DNA of 64,000 bases from Enterobacteriaceae bacterium RIT693. GTDB lineage: Bacteria > Pseudomonadota > Gammaproteobacteria > Enterobacterales > Enterobacteriaceae. The position numbers and the translations under genes were made by a program. Under the pieces are notes generated by a model. That model did no database searches. It was not told where the DNA came from and saw only the letters and a list, made by a program, of their open reading frames with translations. The stretch lies in NCBI GenBank assembly GCA_009668225.1, contig WJYK01000008.1:1-64000 (forward strand), read 5' to 3'. Positions 8,697 to 19,130 of the stretch are shown piece after piece (position 1 is the stretch's first letter; each line of letters begins with the position of its first letter).

Positions 8697-10175
8697 TTAG
8701 CCAGCGCGGAGCAGCGCTTTCAGACGTTCGCTTCGGCAAAACTGTCGCTTCATTTCGACGATCAGCGCATTGCGGGACAAAATAATCATCACCATAAAAG
8801 CGGCAGCACCCGCCGCGACCTGTATGCAGAGCAATGCCGCCAGAGGCAGATGCCCGTTAAGCGCCACGCCAAGCCCGGCGCTGACAATCAGCGTCGGAAG
8901 CGACAGATAAAAAGGCAGCCAGATGCTGAGGATGTATTCCCGGTAGCTGGAGCCCAGCACCGGCTTGATCATGATGAAATAGCTGAGGACGGTGTTAACC
9001 ACCTGAACAAGCAGAAAACCGAGCGTGACGCCGAGCGCGCCGCCCAGCTGGCCGCCGATAATAATGGCCGGGATAAACAGGAAGGTTTTAAATACGTTGA
9101 ACTTAAAGCTGATGTCCACGCGGGCCTTCGCCATCAGCAGCGACCCTATCGGGTTACCGATGGAGCGCAGCAGGCCGACGACGCACAGCAGCTGAAGGAT
9201 GGGCGTAATGAACTGCCATTTTTCCCCGAACACCAGCGGAACGAAGTTATTTGATACCACCATCAACCCCAGCAGCGCCGGGAAGTTGATGATGCCGACA
9301 ATCGACAGCAGCTTGTAGAAGTTCACCCGCAGCTTCGCGGTGTCATCCTGAATCTTGGCAAACGCCGGGAACAGCACGCGGGTAATGATCGGGTTGAGCT
9401 TCATCGGCGGGACAACGGCGACGTTATAAGCCAGGTTATAACCACCGGCGACGCTGGCGCCGAGAATACGCGCCAGCACCAGCGTGGAAAGGTTGGTATT
9501 GACGTAGTTGATCACGCTATCGGCGGTCAGCCATGCGCCAAACTTCAGGTTGGAATTGACCGACTTCAGGGAGAAGTGGAATCCCGGACGGTAAATCTTT
9601 CGTCCAAAGAAGCCAAACAGCGAGGTGCGTACCGCGGTGTTCACCAGGTAACCGATGATTGCCGTGATGGCGAACGGGTAGTACATCGCCGCCGTAACGG
9701 TCACGCTAAAGCCCACCAGCACGGACACCGTCTCAATCGAACCGATTTTTGAGAACTCGAGCTCCTTTTGCATCAGAGCACGAAACTGCTGCCCGTGTGG
9801 GATGACGATAAAAGCAAAGGAGAGCATTTTGATCAGCGGCGACAAATCCGGGTTATGCAGCACGCTGGCAATCACATCGCTCAATAAAAAGATCGCGACA
9901 CATACCACAACGCCCAGGCTGACGTTTAACCAGTACAGCGTGGTTAGCTCCAGCTGGCTTATCTCTTTGCGCTGGATAATGGAGTTGGCAATACCAAAAT
10001 CAGACAGCGTATCGGCCAGGGCGATAATCACCAGCGACACGGTAAGCAGGCCAAACTGGTGGTTATCAATGGTTCTGGCCAGAATAGTCATCTGCGCCAG
10101 CCCCAGGCCAATAATAATCACCGTGGCAATCGCGGACCATTTTGCGCCGCTGATGGTTTTTTCTCTCAGGCTCAT
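8697..10175 (-). CDS. wzxC: Colanic acid flippase WzxC
   Basis: Polytopic inner-membrane protein of 492 aa in the PST/MOP flippase family, with about 12-14 hydrophobic helices along its length. It begins MSLREKTISGAKWSAIATVI, with the typical ARTIDNHQFGLL loop after the first helix. It translocates lipid-linked colanic-acid repeat units to the periplasm for polymerisation by WcaD. It begins 12 bp after the wcaJ stop. Confidence 0.95.
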   Translation of the reverse strand: MSLREKTISGAKWSAIATVIIIGLGLAQMTILARTIDNHQFGLLTVSLVIIALADTLSDFGIANSIIQRKEISQLELTTLYWLNVSLGVVVCVAIFLLSDVIASVLHNPDLSPLIKMLSFAFIVIPHGQQFRALMQKELEFSKIGSIETVSVLVGFSVTVTAAMYYPFAITAIIGYLVNTAVRTSLFGFFGRKIYRPGFHFSLKSVNSNLKFGAWLTADSVINYVNTNLSTLVLARILGASVAGGYNLAYNVAVVPPMKLNPIITRVLFPAFAKIQDDTAKLRVNFYKLLSIVGIINFPALLGLMVVSNNFVPLVFGEKWQFITPILQLLCVVGLLRSIGNPIGSLLMAKARVDISFKFNVFKTFLFIPAIIIGGQLGGALGVTLGFLLVQVVNTVLSYFIMIKPVLGSSYREYILSIWLPFYLSLPTLIVSAGLGVALNGHLPLAALLCIQVAAGAAAFMVMIILSRNALIVEMKRQFCRSERLKALLRAG

Positions 10176-10187
10176 TTCGGGTTCCGG

Positions 10188-11582
10188 TCAGTAGGCCGCT
10201 TTGTTAACAAAGCCTTTGAAAACGGTCAGGAAAACAATCTTGATGTCGAACCACAGGCTCCATTCGCGAATGTATTCCAGGTCAAATTCCACGCGCTTTT
10301 CCATCTTGTCGAGCGTGTCGGTTTCCCCGCGCCAGCCGTTAATTTGCGCCCAGCCGGTAATACCGGGTTTGACCTTATGGCGCAGCATGTAGCCTTCGAT
10401 TAACGCGCGGTATTCCTCATTGTGGGCAACGGCATGGGGACGAGGGCCGACAATTGACATTCCGCCAAGCAGGACGTTGATAAACTGCGGCAGCTCGTCC
10501 AGCGAAGTGCGGCGCAGAAAGCTCCCGATGGGCGTAATACGCTTGTCGCCTTTGGTTGCCTGCACCACCACCGCGTCGTTCTCCATCACTTTCATCGAGC
10601 GGAATTTCCAGACCTTGATAGGCTTACCGTCCATCCCATAGCGGGTCTGGCGGAAAATAACCGGCCCCGGCGAAGTCAGCTTCACCGCAAGGCTGATGCA
10701 CAGTAGAACCGGGGAAATCAGCAGCAGAATAAAAGAGGACAGCACGATATCTTCCAGCCGCTTAAGCACGCTATTGAAGCCGCTCAACGGGGTTTCAAAC
10801 AGCGGCACGACGGGCACGCCGTTCACCTCTTCGGTACGGGCATTAAGAATATTGAAGGTAAAAACATCGGGGATCAGCAGCACGGAACAGGTGGTATCCG
10901 CCAGTTCGCTCACCAGCTGTTTAATACGGGACTCATGACTCATCGCCATCGCAATGTAGATTTTATCAATCTCGCCGTTGCGAGCGTCGGCCACGAGCGT
11001 ATTGAAGTTGCCCATATAGTTGATCAGCGCGCCTGCCGGTGGTTCATCGTCGTACACGCCCAGCACGTTAAAGCCCAGCCACGGCTCATTTTTAAAGCTT
11101 TGCGCCAGTACCTGCCCGACCGGCAGAGAGCCCGCAATGGCGACACGACGCGTATTAAAACCTTTATTACGCAGCCAGCCTGCGGCAAACCGAATCCACG
11201 AGCGGCAAATAACCAGCCCGACACCGGTCAGAACATACCAGGCCAGATAAACCCCAAACGAGCCGTCAAAATCGCTATTGAAGGCAAGCACCCCGGCGCT
11301 AAAAATGACGCTCAGCGTCCAGTTCTGCAGCAGCAGGAAGAGCTCGCTGGAGATTTTCACCCCACGCCAGGAACGGTAAAAATCCGTCATCCCACCGATC
11401 ATCTGAAACACAACGAGGGTCAATAAAGCCATCAGCAGATGCATATAGAGAAACGGCAACGCGTTAGCCTTGCAGACCATCCACAGCCCGGCAAACATGA
11501 TGCTGATGTCGGAAAAACGTTGCACCATAGAGATCAACGATGCGTTGGTTTTTGGCAGCTCGCGCTTTTTTAGATTTGTCAT
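10188..11582 (-). CDS. wcaJ: Undecaprenyl-phosphate glucose phosphotransferase WcaJ
   Basis: Initiating enzyme of colanic-acid assembly: transfers glucose-1-phosphate from UDP-glucose to undecaprenyl phosphate at the inner membrane. It has N-terminal membrane helices, a CoA-binding-like middle (RRVAIAGSLPVGQVLAQ), a further hydrophobic hairpin (SSFILLLISPVLLCISLAV), then the bacterial sugar-transferase domain with FRQTRYGMDGKPIKVWKFRS, the DELPQ segment and a GPRP motif. The open frame extends 63 codons further upstream, but that extension is a translated intergenic repeat. The ATG at 11582 gives MTNLKKREL and 464 aa, the E. coli length. Confidence 0.95.
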   Translation of the reverse strand: MTNLKKRELPKTNASLISMVQRFSDISIMFAGLWMVCKANALPFLYMHLLMALLTLVVFQMIGGMTDFYRSWRGVKISSELFLLLQNWTLSVIFSAGVLAFNSDFDGSFGVYLAWYVLTGVGLVICRSWIRFAAGWLRNKGFNTRRVAIAGSLPVGQVLAQSFKNEPWLGFNVLGVYDDEPPAGALINYMGNFNTLVADARNGEIDKIYIAMAMSHESRIKQLVSELADTTCSVLLIPDVFTFNILNARTEEVNGVPVVPLFETPLSGFNSVLKRLEDIVLSSFILLLISPVLLCISLAVKLTSPGPVIFRQTRYGMDGKPIKVWKFRSMKVMENDAVVVQATKGDKRITPIGSFLRRTSLDELPQFINVLLGGMSIVGPRPHAVAHNEEYRALIEGYMLRHKVKPGITGWAQINGWRGETDTLDKMEKRVEFDLEYIREWSLWFDIKIVFLTVFKGFVNKAAY

Positions 11583-11619
11583 CGTTTTACCTTTGAAAGA
11601 AGTCGCATCGGTGTTTTCC

Positions 11620-11760
11620 CCCTCAACCCAACCCTCTCCCCAAGGGGGAGAGGGGGTAATAACTGGAACCAGGAGCATTCCCTCTCCCGCCAGGAGAGGG
11701 CCGGAAGTTCTGGCTCCTGACTTTCCCCTCTCCCTTCCAGGGAGAGGGCCAGGGTGAGGG
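11620..11760. repeat. Triple palindromic repeat (CCCTCTCC family) between cpsG and wcaJ
   Basis: Three short hairpins in a row: CCCTCTCCCC/GGGGAGAGGG (11632-11641 with 11645-11654), CCCTCTCC/GGAGAGGG (11680-11687 with 11693-11700) and CCCTCTCCC/GGGAGAGGG (11726-11734 with 11740-11748). They are enclosed by CCCTCAACCC and GGGTGAGGG. A related single copy lies at 18501-18540. This has the form of an extragenic palindromic repeat family. Confidence 0.85.
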
Positions 11761-11783
11761 TTAAAACACACAGATGCGGCAGA

Positions 11784-13154
11784 TTACTGGTTCAGCAAAG
11801 CCATAATTTCCTGCGTTCGCACCTGCATCAGCGTCTCGTCGCCGCGAGACTCCACGTTCAGGCGCACCACCGGCTCGGTGTTAGAGCTGCGCAGGTTGAA
11901 CCGCCAGTCACCAAACGCCATGCTGATCCCGTCCGTGTGGTCGATCTCTTCCGCGTGCGGGCCAAAATGCGCGCGCACGCGCTCAATCGCCGCGGCAGGC
12001 GCTGCCAGCTTGCTGTTTATTTCCCCACTTGCCGGCCATGCCGCCATACGGTCACGTACCAGCTCACCCAGCGTTTTCCCTTTCAGGCACAGCAGCTCAG
12101 TCACCAGCAGCCACGGGATCATTCCGCTGTCGCAGTAGGCAAAGTCGCGGAAGTAGTGATGGGCGCTCATTTCGCCGCCGTAAATCGCATCTTCTTCACG
12201 CATGCGCTCTTTGATAAACGCGTGCCCGGTCTTCGACATCACCGGTTTGCCACCCGCGCGCTCGACGATGTCCACCGTGTTCCAGGACAGGCGCGGGTCG
12301 TGAATGATTTTCGCGCCGGGCTGTTTTTCGAGGAACGCCGCCGCCAGCAGGCCCACGATGTAGTAACCCTCAATAAACTGCCCTTTCTCGTCGAACAGGA
12401 AGCAGCGGTCAAAATCCCCGTCAAAGGCGATGCCCATATCGGCTCCGTGCTCAATCACCGCGTCGCGGGTATCGGCGCGGCACTCGGGCAGCAGCGGGTT
12501 AGGAATACCGTTCGGGAAATTACCGTCCGGCGTGTTGTGCACCTTCACGAAGGTCAGCGGCACGTTCAGTGCCTTTAAGCGGGCTTCGATAGCGTCCACA
12601 ATCGGGCCTGCCGCGCCGTTACCGGAGTTGACCACCAGCTTTAGCGGTTTGATGTTGCTGACGTTGATGTAGGAGAACAGATGGTCAAGGTAGGCTTCCA
12701 CCACCGACACTTTCTGGTAGCTGCCGCGCGCCGCCTCATTTACCGGCGGGAAGTCGTTGGCTTCCGCCAGGCGCTGCACGTCGCGCAGGCCGGTGTCGCC
12801 GCTGATCGGGCGGGCGCCCTGGCGCACCAGCTTCATGCCGTTGTAGTCCATCGGGTTGTGGCTGGCGGTCACTTCGATACCGCCGTCCACGTTCAGATGC
12901 CAGGTCGCAAAATAGATTTCTTCGGTGCCGGACAGGCCGATATCCAGCACGTCCACGCCCGCATCCTGCAGGCCACGCGCCAGCGCCTGTTTCAGCGATT
13001 CGCTGGTCAGGCGAACGTCGCCGCCCAGCACGATAGTTTTCGGCTTCAGGTACTCGCCGTAGGCGCGGCCGATGCGCCAGGCGATGTCTTCGTTCAGCTC
13101 GTCGCCCAGGCGACCGCGGATGTCGTAGGCTTTAAAACAGGTCAGTTGCTGCAT
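11784..13154 (-). CDS. cpsG: Phosphomannomutase CpsG/ManB
   Basis: Interconverts mannose-6-phosphate and mannose-1-phosphate for GDP-mannose and hence GDP-fucose supply. It is an alpha-D-phosphohexomutase with the phosphoserine loop [11 protein letters not shown] (S98), the metal-binding DGDFDR at 245-250, the sugar-binding GEMSAHHYF and the C-terminal phosphate-binding [10 protein letters not shown]. The ATG at 13154 is chosen because AAGGAG is well placed before it and the resulting 456 aa matches the family; an upstream extension of 12 codons is not needed. It lies 73 bp after cpsB; that gap has a CCACGGG/CCCGTGG hairpin. Confidence 0.95.
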   Translation of the reverse strand: MQQLTCFKAYDIRGRLGDELNEDIAWRIGRAYGEYLKPKTIVLGGDVRLTSESLKQALARGLQDAGVDVLDIGLSGTEEIYFATWHLNVDGGIEVTASHNPMDYNGMKLVRQGARPISGDTGLRDVQRLAEANDFPPVNEAARGSYQKVSVVEAYLDHLFSYINVSNIKPLKLVVNSGNGAAGPIVDAIEARLKALNVPLTFVKVHNTPDGNFPNGIPNPLLPECRADTRDAVIEHGADMGIAFDGDFDRCFLFDEKGQFIEGYYIVGLLAAAFLEKQPGAKIIHDPRLSWNTVDIVERAGGKPVMSKTGHAFIKERMREEDAIYGGEMSAHHYFRDFAYCDSGMIPWLLVTELLCLKGKTLGELVRDRMAAWPASGEINSKLAAPAAAIERVRAHFGPHAEEIDHTDGISMAFGDWRFNLRSSNTEPVVRLNVESRGDETLMQVRTQEIMALLNQ

Positions 13155-13186
13155 GATTTCGCTCCTTCGGGCAACAGTTACCCAAC

Positions 13187-13207
13187 CCACGGGTTCGTGG
13201 CCCGTGG
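13187..13207 (-). repeat. Small inverted repeat between cpsB and cpsG
   Basis: Perfect 7-bp arms CCACGGG (13187-13193) and CCCGTGG (13201-13207) around TTCGTGG. It has no T-tail, so it is an intra-operon hairpin rather than a terminator. Confidence 0.6.
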
Positions 13208-13227
13208 AGAATGTTTACAATCAGGGA

Positions 13228-14670
13228 TTAAATGCGCCCGTAGCGATCCTGGAAACGGACGATATCGTCTTCTTCCAGGTAAGTACCGGAGCGAACCTCG
13301 ATCAGGTCGAGAGGGATTTTTCCAGGGTTTTCCAGGCAGTGAGTCATGCCGAGCGGAATGTAGATAGACTCGTTTTCACCCAGCAGCTTCACCTCATCAC
13401 CCAGCGTGACTTTCGCGGTCCCCGCCACCACAATCCAGTGCTCGGCGCGGTGATGGTGCATTTGCAGGGAAAGCCCCTCGCCCGGCTTGACGGTGATGCG
13501 CTTCACCTGGTAACGCTCACCGGCGTCGATGGAGTCATATTTTCCCCACGGGCGGTAAACTTCACGGTGGTTATGGTGCTCGTGGCGACCGTCGCCTTTA
13601 ATGCGCTCCACTACTTTTTTCACGCTCTGGACGTGATCGCGGTCGGCAATCAGCACGGCATCCTTGGTTTGCACCACCACGAGATCTTTCACGCCAACGG
13701 TGGTGACCAGGCCGGACTCGGCATAGATGTAGCTGTTTTCGGTTTCGTGGCTGATGACGTCGCCATGATGTACGTTGCCGTCCGGGTTTTTGGCGCTAAT
13801 TTCCCACAGCGATGACCAGGAGCCGACATCGCTCCAGCCCGCGTCCATTGGCACCACGACCGCATCAGCGGTTTTTTCCATAACCGCGTAGTCGATAGAC
13901 TCATCCGGGCAGTCCAGGAATGCCTGCTCGTCCACGCGCACAAAGTCGAGGTCCGGGTCAACGCCCGCCATCGCTTTTTCACAGGCGGCCAGAATATCCG
14001 GGCGAAATTTAGCCAGTTCTTCCAGATAACGGCCTGCGCGGAACAGGAACATACCGCTGTTCCAGTAATACTCACCGCTGGCAACATAGGCCTGAGCGGT
14101 AGAGAGATCGGGTTTTTCTACAAACTGAGCCACATTGAAAGCCAGTGCATCAACGCCGTTCTCCGGGCTGATAACGCCGCCGCGGCGAATATAGCCATAG
14201 CCCGTTTCCGGCAGGTCCGGGACAATACCAAAGGTCACCAGCTTGCCGGCTTCGGCATACGGCATCGCGCTACGCACCGCCGTGCGGAAAGCCTCTTCAT
14301 TCTGGATAACGTGATCGGCGGCCAGGATCAGCATCAGCGGATCCTGCTGAGGCTGATTACGCAGTGCGGCCAGTGCCGCCAGTGCAATAGCGGGTGCCGT
14401 ATTGCGTCCGGCGGGCTCCAGCACGATATTTTCGGTCAGTTTATTCAGCTGGCGCAGCTGCTCGGCAACGATAAAGCGGTGCTGCTCGTTGCAAATGACT
14501 ACCGGGCTTTCGCACTCCACTCCGTTAAGGCGATTGATGGTGGTTTGCAGCATGGTCAGCTCCCCTTTCAGGCAGAGGAACTGCTTGGGGTACAGCACGC
14601 GAGACAGCGGCCAGAGGCGACTGCCGTTTCCGCCCGCCATGATCACCGGATAGAGTTGTGACTGACTCAT
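13228..14670 (-). CDS. cpsB: Mannose-1-phosphate guanylyltransferase CpsB/ManC
   Basis: Makes GDP-mannose from mannose-1-phosphate and GTP. The N-terminal nucleotidyltransferase domain has [14 protein letters not shown] near residues 11-24 followed by YPKQF. The C-terminal cupin (type II phosphomannose isomerase-like, from about residue 350) has [31 protein letters not shown] with the metal-binding His cluster, and a final [13 protein letters not shown]. At 480 aa it is close to the usual length. It lies 3 bp after the wcaI stop in the GDP-fucose block of the operon. Confidence 0.95.
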   Translation of the reverse strand: MSQSQLYPVIMAGGNGSRLWPLSRVLYPKQFLCLKGELTMLQTTINRLNGVECESPVVICNEQHRFIVAEQLRQLNKLTENIVLEPAGRNTAPAIALAALAALRNQPQQDPLMLILAADHVIQNEEAFRTAVRSAMPYAEAGKLVTFGIVPDLPETGYGYIRRGGVISPENGVDALAFNVAQFVEKPDLSTAQAYVASGEYYWNSGMFLFRAGRYLEELAKFRPDILAACEKAMAGVDPDLDFVRVDEQAFLDCPDESIDYAVMEKTADAVVVPMDAGWSDVGSWSSLWEISAKNPDGNVHHGDVISHETENSYIYAESGLVTTVGVKDLVVVQTKDAVLIADRDHVQSVKKVVERIKGDGRHEHHNHREVYRPWGKYDSIDAGERYQVKRITVKPGEGLSLQMHHHRAEHWIVVAGTAKVTLGDEVKLLGENESIYIPLGMTHCLENPGKIPLDLIEVRSGTYLEEDDIVRFQDRYGRI

Positions 14671-14673
14671 AAT

Positions 14674-15894
14674 TTATCCCCGAATGTCAGCAATAAATTG
14701 GCTTAACACGTTCTCTTTTTCGAGCGTGCGTTCGGCATATTCACGTGCCACCGTGTTGTTTTGAGGAAGCTGCAGGCACTTTTCTATACCCGCCGCCAGC
14801 GCATCGGCGGATTCAGGCATCACGCAAACCGCAATGCCAGGATAAGCGTCGCAAAGCTGGCCCAGCTCGGTTTCCGGCTCGGCGGTAATTACCGCATTCC
14901 CGCCTGCCGCCAGGATATTGGTCAGTTTTGAAGGCAGTACGGCATCCGCCGCCCCACGACGCTGAATGACCAGATGACAGTCGGCCAGGCAAAGCAGCGC
15001 CGGGAGCGCTTCGTAAGACTGAAGCGGGTGGAAAACCACATTGTTTAGCCCGTGGACATGCACCAGTTTTTCGAGACGTTCTTTGCCGCCCCCCTGGCCA
15101 ACAATCACGAATAAGTACGGGCTCTCGGCGAACCGGCCCGCCACTTCAATAAGCGTTTCCAGCCCTTGCTTTTCGCCAATGTTGCCGGAGTACAGCACGA
15201 TTTTTTTATCTTCCGGCAGATTGAGCGCCCGGCGGACGGCTTCTATTTGCTCGGGAGCAACATCGCGAAAACGCGCCACTTCCGACCAGTTAGGGAAGAA
15301 AATCACCCGCTGCGGATCCACGCCTTTCTCGGTGGCTTTATTCATCATCGAGCGAGAAATTGTGGAGACGTTATCGACGTTGTGCAGGCCGCTCTTTTCA
15401 AAGCGCTGGGCAAGACGAGCAATTTTGCCCGGCGTCTTACCTGCCATACCCAGGCCAAGCATCGCGTCCACTTCATAATCCTGGATATGCAGCAGCGTGC
15501 GTGCGCCGCTCAGTTTTGCCAGCAGGCGCATACCCGGGACGCAAAACAGCGTCGGCACCACGCCAATTACGCGATCTGGCTTCCAGCCGCGCTGGGCGAG
15601 AAGCGGGAAAAATGAGCTCAGCGCGAAACTGCCTAAATGCAGCAGGCGCTTGAGCGTAGAAGGCTGCTTTGGCACATACAGCGGGCAGCGCCAGACGGTC
15701 GCTTTACCCTGCTCTTTTTTGTATTTCCATGCCGAGTAGTCCGGGTGAACTTTCCACACCGGATAGTAAGGAGGCGCGGTGATCACCCGCACCTCATGGC
15801 CCCGGCTGGTCATCCACTCCACCATTTCACCGGTGTACTTGCCGATGCCGGTCAGCTCCGGTGAATAGTTAATGCCGTAGACCAGAATTTTCAT
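14674..15894 (-). CDS. wcaI: Colanic acid glycosyltransferase WcaI
   Basis: GT4-family GT-B glycosyltransferase of 406 aa. The N-terminus [20 protein letters not shown] carries the acceptor-side glycine loop, and the C-terminal half has [17 protein letters not shown], then the donor-binding [10 protein letters not shown] and [13 protein letters not shown] segments. In the published E. coli scheme WcaI adds the first fucose to the Und-PP-glucose made by WcaJ. It overlaps gmm by 4 bp. Confidence 0.93.
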   Translation of the reverse strand: MKILVYGINYSPELTGIGKYTGEMVEWMTSRGHEVRVITAPPYYPVWKVHPDYSAWKYKKEQGKATVWRCPLYVPKQPSTLKRLLHLGSFALSSFFPLLAQRGWKPDRVIGVVPTLFCVPGMRLLAKLSGARTLLHIQDYEVDAMLGLGMAGKTPGKIARLAQRFEKSGLHNVDNVSTISRSMMNKATEKGVDPQRVIFFPNWSEVARFRDVAPEQIEAVRRALNLPEDKKIVLYSGNIGEKQGLETLIEVAGRFAESPYLFVIVGQGGGKERLEKLVHVHGLNNVVFHPLQSYEALPALLCLADCHLVIQRRGAADAVLPSKLTNILAAGGNAVITAEPETELGQLCDAYPGIAVCVMPESADALAAGIEKCLQLPQNNTVAREYAERTLEKENVLSQFIADIRG

Positions 15895-16370
15895 AAGCCC
15901 GGTACCTTCCCTTTGCCCTGCTTAATGAAGTAAGCGCGGCTGTTGTCGTGCACGTCTTCACGCTTAAGCAGCGCTTCCGGCGTCAGCCAGCAGTATGCTG
16001 TATGCTGCTCGGACGGCAGATTCAGCTGCTTGTCGTCCACCCGCAGGCGGAAGCCGAGCACCACGTAATGCGTCGAGAAATCTTTTCCGGAGAAGTTATC
16101 GCCGTAAAAGTGCTGCCAGATGCCGTAAAACTCTCCGTTCGCCAGGGTGAAGGATGTTCCCAGCTCCGCCTCCGTCAGGCGCATAAACGCGTTAGCCAGG
16201 GTTTCATCCTTCTGCACGCGCCCGCCCGGCACAAACCAAAAGCCCTTTGCAGGGCGATTGGTGCGCAGGCCAAGCAGGAACTCACCCGCCTGGTTTTCGA
16301 CGATAAGATCGATGGAGATCAGCGGAGTCGCGCTCACGACGGTGGCAAAATCTTCAGCGCTCAGGAACAT
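15891..16370 (-). CDS. gmm: GDP-mannose mannosyl hydrolase Gmm (Nudix-like)
   Basis: Hydrolyses GDP-mannose or GDP-glucose to GDP and free sugar, possibly tuning the precursor pool of this operon. The Nudix-type loop is [21 protein letters not shown], the altered Gmm version in which the canonical EExGU end is shortened to AELG. The ATG at 16370 gives [12 protein letters not shown] and 159 aa, matching the family. Thirteen codons of open frame before it overlap fcl and are not needed. It starts 2 bp after the fcl stop and overlaps wcaI by 4 bp. Confidence 0.93.
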   Translation of the reverse strand: MFLSAEDFATVVSATPLISIDLIVENQAGEFLLGLRTNRPAKGFWFVPGGRVQKDETLANAFMRLTEAELGTSFTLANGEFYGIWQHFYGDNFSGKDFSTHYVVLGFRLRVDDKQLNLPSEQHTAYCWLTPEALLKREDVHDNSRAYFIKQGKGKVPGL

Positions 16371-16372
16371 AC

Positions 16373-17338
16373 TTACCCCCGGAACCGCTGCTGGTTTTCG
16401 AGGAACCACTGGTAAGTGCTGGCGAGGCCCGCCTCCAGGGAAATCTCGTGATACCAGCCGAGGCGATGCAGGCGGGAAACGTCCAGCAGCTTGCGAGGCG
16501 TGCCGTCCGGCTTGCTGGCGTCAAACACCACCCGACCACGGTAGCCGGTGACTTTCGCCAGCGTCTGCGCCAGCTCACGGATGGTGCAATCCACGCCGGT
16601 ACCGACGTTAATGTGCGACAGCATCGATTCGGTGTTTTCCTGCCACACTTCCTGATCCAGCTCCATCACGTGAATACTGGCCGCGGCCATGTCGTCTACG
16701 TGCAAAAACTCGCGCATCGGCGTTCCGCTGCCCCACACCACCACGTCAGGTGCGTTCTCCTGCGTGGCTTCGTGGAAGCGGCGCAGTAGCGCCGGAATGA
16801 CGTGGGAGTTGCTCGGGTGGAAGTTGTCGTTCGGCCCGTACAGGTTGGTCGGCATCACCGAACGGTAATCCCGCCCGTACTGGCGATTGTAGGACTCGCA
16901 CAGCTTGATACCGGCTATCTTGGCAATCGCATACGGCTCGTTCGTGGCTTCAAGCGTACCCTGCAGCAATTCGCTTTCGGCCATCGGCTGCTTCGCCATC
17001 TTCGGGTAAATACAGGATGAGCCGAGGAACAACAGTTTGTTCACGCCGTGCGTGTGCGCGGCATGGATAATGTTGCTTTCGATCATCATGTTCTCGTAGA
17101 TGAACTCCGCCGGGTAAGTGTTGTTGGCGACGATGCCGCCCACTTTTGCCGCCGCCAGGTATACCTGGTCGATTTTCTCGCTGGCAAAAAAGGCATTCAC
17201 CTCACCGGTGTCCAGCAGATTCAGCTCATCGCGCCCGCGCAGCACCAGCTCAACGTCATCGCGCTGCCCGAGCTGGCGGACGATGGCCGAGCCGACCATG
17301 CCACGGTGGCCGGCAACAAAGATACGTTTCTTATTCAT
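16373..17338 (-). CDS. fcl: GDP-L-fucose synthase Fcl/WcaG
   Basis: Bifunctional 3,5-epimerase/4-reductase converting GDP-4-keto-6-deoxymannose to GDP-L-fucose. It is an SDR protein with [10 protein letters not shown] (residues 9-18) as the NADP loop, GSSCIYP at 106-112 with the catalytic serine, and Y136-x3-K140 (YAIAK). At 321 aa it has the family length. It sits 2 bp after the gmd stop, so the two consecutive enzymes are co-expressed. Confidence 0.97.
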   Translation of the reverse strand: MNKKRIFVAGHRGMVGSAIVRQLGQRDDVELVLRGRDELNLLDTGEVNAFFASEKIDQVYLAAAKVGGIVANNTYPAEFIYENMMIESNIIHAAHTHGVNKLLFLGSSCIYPKMAKQPMAESELLQGTLEATNEPYAIAKIAGIKLCESYNRQYGRDYRSVMPTNLYGPNDNFHPSNSHVIPALLRRFHEATQENAPDVVVWGSGTPMREFLHVDDMAAASIHVMELDQEVWQENTESMLSHINVGTGVDCTIRELAQTLAKVTGYRGRVVFDASKPDGTPRKLLDVSRLHRLGWYHEISLEAGLASTYQWFLENQQRFRG

Positions 17339-17340
17339 AC

Positions 17341-18462
17341 TCAGGACTCCAGCGCGATGGCGACCTCGTAACCATGGGACTTCAGCAGGGAGTGTTTCTT
17401 CGCCGCTTCCAGGTCTTTGGCCACCATCTCGCCGACCATCTCCTGCAGGGTAATTTCCGGTTTCCAGCCCAGCGTTTCGTGCGCTTTAGTAGGGTCGCCC
17501 AGCAGGGTTTCAACTTCCGCAGGACGGAAATAGCGCGGGTCAACGGAGACGATCACATCCCCCGGTTTCACGCCTGGTGCGTCGTGGCCCGTGACGGAAA
17601 CCACAATGCCCTTCTCTTCCACGCCCTGGCCTTCAAAGCGCAGCTTGATGCCGAGCTGCGCGGCAGCCATTTCCACAAACTGACGCACGGAGTACTGCAC
17701 GCCGGTGGCGATAACGAAGTCTTCCGGCTTTTCCTGCTGCAGCATCATCCACTGCATTTTCACGTAGTCTTTGGCATGGCCCCAGTCGCGCAGGGAATCC
17801 ATGTTGCCGAGGTACAGGCACTTCTCCAGGCCCTGAGCAATGTTGGCGATGGCGCGGGTAATTTTACGCGTCACGAACGTCTCGCCGCGGCGTGGAGATT
17901 CGTGGTTAAACAGAATGCCGTTACAGGCATACATGCCGTAGGATTCACGGTAGTTAACGGTGATCCAGTAGGCGTAAAGCTTGGCAACCGCGTACGGAGA
18001 GCGCGGGTAGAAAGGCGTGGTCTCTTTCTGTGGAATTTCCTGCACCAGACCGTACAGCTCGGAGGTGGAGGCCTGATAGAAGCGGGTTTTCTTTTCCAGT
18101 CCCAGGAAGCGAATGGCTTCCAGCAGGCGCAGCGTACCCATCGCATCCACGTCAGCGGTGTATTCAGGGGATTCAAACGAAACCGCCACGTGGCTCATCG
18201 CCCCAAGGTTGTACACTTCATCCGGCTTCACTTCAGACAGAATGCGCGTCAGGTTGGAGGTGTCGGTCAGGTCACCGTAGTGCAGATGGAATTTCGGGTT
18301 GCCCGCGTGTGGATCCTGATAAATATGGTCAACGCGCTCGGTGTTGAAAGAAGATGCGCGACGCTTGATACCGTGAACTTCATAGCCTTTTTCCAGCAGG
18401 AATTCCGCCAGGTAAGAGCCGTCTTGTCCGGTGACACCCGTAATGAGAGCTACTTTAGTCAT
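17341..18462 (-). CDS. gmd: GDP-mannose 4,6-dehydratase Gmd
   Basis: First committed step of GDP-fucose synthesis. It is an extended SDR with [15 protein letters not shown] at the N-terminus, STSELYG near 132-138, the catalytic YAVAK (Y157, K161), and the [14 protein letters not shown]-type substrate loop, seen here as [14 protein letters not shown]. At 373 aa it has the same length as the E. coli protein. A 111-bp gap holding one CCCTCTCC-family palindrome separates it from wcaF upstream. Confidence 0.97.
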   Translation of the reverse strand: MTKVALITGVTGQDGSYLAEFLLEKGYEVHGIKRRASSFNTERVDHIYQDPHAGNPKFHLHYGDLTDTSNLTRILSEVKPDEVYNLGAMSHVAVSFESPEYTADVDAMGTLRLLEAIRFLGLEKKTRFYQASTSELYGLVQEIPQKETTPFYPRSPYAVAKLYAYWITVNYRESYGMYACNGILFNHESPRRGETFVTRKITRAIANIAQGLEKCLYLGNMDSLRDWGHAKDYVKMQWMMLQQEKPEDFVIATGVQYSVRQFVEMAAAQLGIKLRFEGQGVEEKGIVVSVTGHDAPGVKPGDVIVSVDPRYFRPAEVETLLGDPTKAHETLGWKPEITLQEMVGEMVAKDLEAAKKHSLLKSHGYEVAIALES

Positions 18463-18500
18463 GATATTTTATCCTCTGTGAACATTTTTATTGGCCCTTA

Positions 18501-18540
18501 CCCCTCACCCCATCCCTCTCCCCGAAGGAGAGAGGGCGAG
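18501..18540. repeat. Single CCCTCTCC-family palindrome between wcaF and gmd
   Basis: Begins CCCCTCACCC, then CCCTCTC (18514-18520) pairs with GAGAGGG (18530-18536), ending GCGAG. It is the same family as the triple array at 11620-11760 and is also inside the operon. Confidence 0.75.
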
Positions 18541-18573
18541 AACCGCTAACGCGTAGAGCGAGGGTAAAAGTAA

Positions 18574-19113
18574 TTACGCGCGTTCGCGTATTTTTACTGC
18601 CGGGTTACCCCGGCAAACGGCATTCGCCGGTAATGATTTATAAACGCTGCTCCGTGCCCCCACGACGCAGCCATTACCTATCGTGACGCCAGGGGAAACA
18701 AACACATCCGTTGCCAGCCAGCATTTTTCGCCGATAACAATCGGTGACTGGGTAATATCAAAATGCTGGCTCATATAATCGTGACTGCCGGTGCACAAAT
18801 AACACTTTTGTGACACCACGGAATTTGCGCCGATGGTAATTTCGCCGAGGGTATAAAGCACCGCGTCGTCGCCAACCCAGGCATAATCTCCGAGCGTTAA
18901 CTTCCACGGATAGGTAATTTTCACCGACGGGCGAATAACAACTTTTTTGCCTACCTTCGCCCCAAAAATGCGTAATAAAAAGGCACGCCACGGATATAAA
19001 ACCTGCGGAGACCAGGCAAATAACGTGGCCTGTACCGCCCACCACAATTGCACTTTAATGCCGCTCGCGCCGCGAAACCCCCTCGGTACACTGAAGCCGC
19101 TTAAATCCTGCAT
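18574..19113 (-). CDS. wcaF: Colanic acid acetyltransferase WcaF
   Basis: Left-handed beta-helix (hexapeptide repeat) O-acetyltransferase of 179 aa. Isoleucine/valine-rich hexapeptide repeats fill the second half (GEITIGANSVVSQKC, IVIGEKCWLATDVFV, VTIGNGCVVGARSSV) and CTGSHDYMSQHFDI supplies the likely catalytic His. Acetyl-CoA is the expected donor, with a fucose in the repeat unit as acceptor. It starts 17 bp after the wcaE stop. Confidence 0.93.
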   Translation of the reverse strand: MQDLSGFSVPRGFRGASGIKVQLWWAVQATLFAWSPQVLYPWRAFLLRIFGAKVGKKVVIRPSVKITYPWKLTLGDYAWVGDDAVLYTLGEITIGANSVVSQKCYLCTGSHDYMSQHFDITQSPIVIGEKCWLATDVFVSPGVTIGNGCVVGARSSVYKSLPANAVCRGNPAVKIRERA

Positions 19114-19130
19114 AATATTTCCCGTGTGCT

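Noticed and set aside
11754-12578. Plus-strand open frame of about 270 codons
   Set aside because: Lies wholly antisense to cpsG; no family resemblance and no ribosome-binding site.
13187-13207. cpsB-cpsG hairpin as a terminator
   Set aside because: No U-run and it would cut the operon between two genes needed for the same sugar nucleotide.
17146-18549. Long plus-strand open frame (over 460 codons) across fcl and gmd
   Set aside because: Antisense to gmd and the 5' end of fcl, whose product matches are complete and unambiguous. The frame has low-complexity, His/Arg-rich composition typical of the complement of a GC-rich gene.
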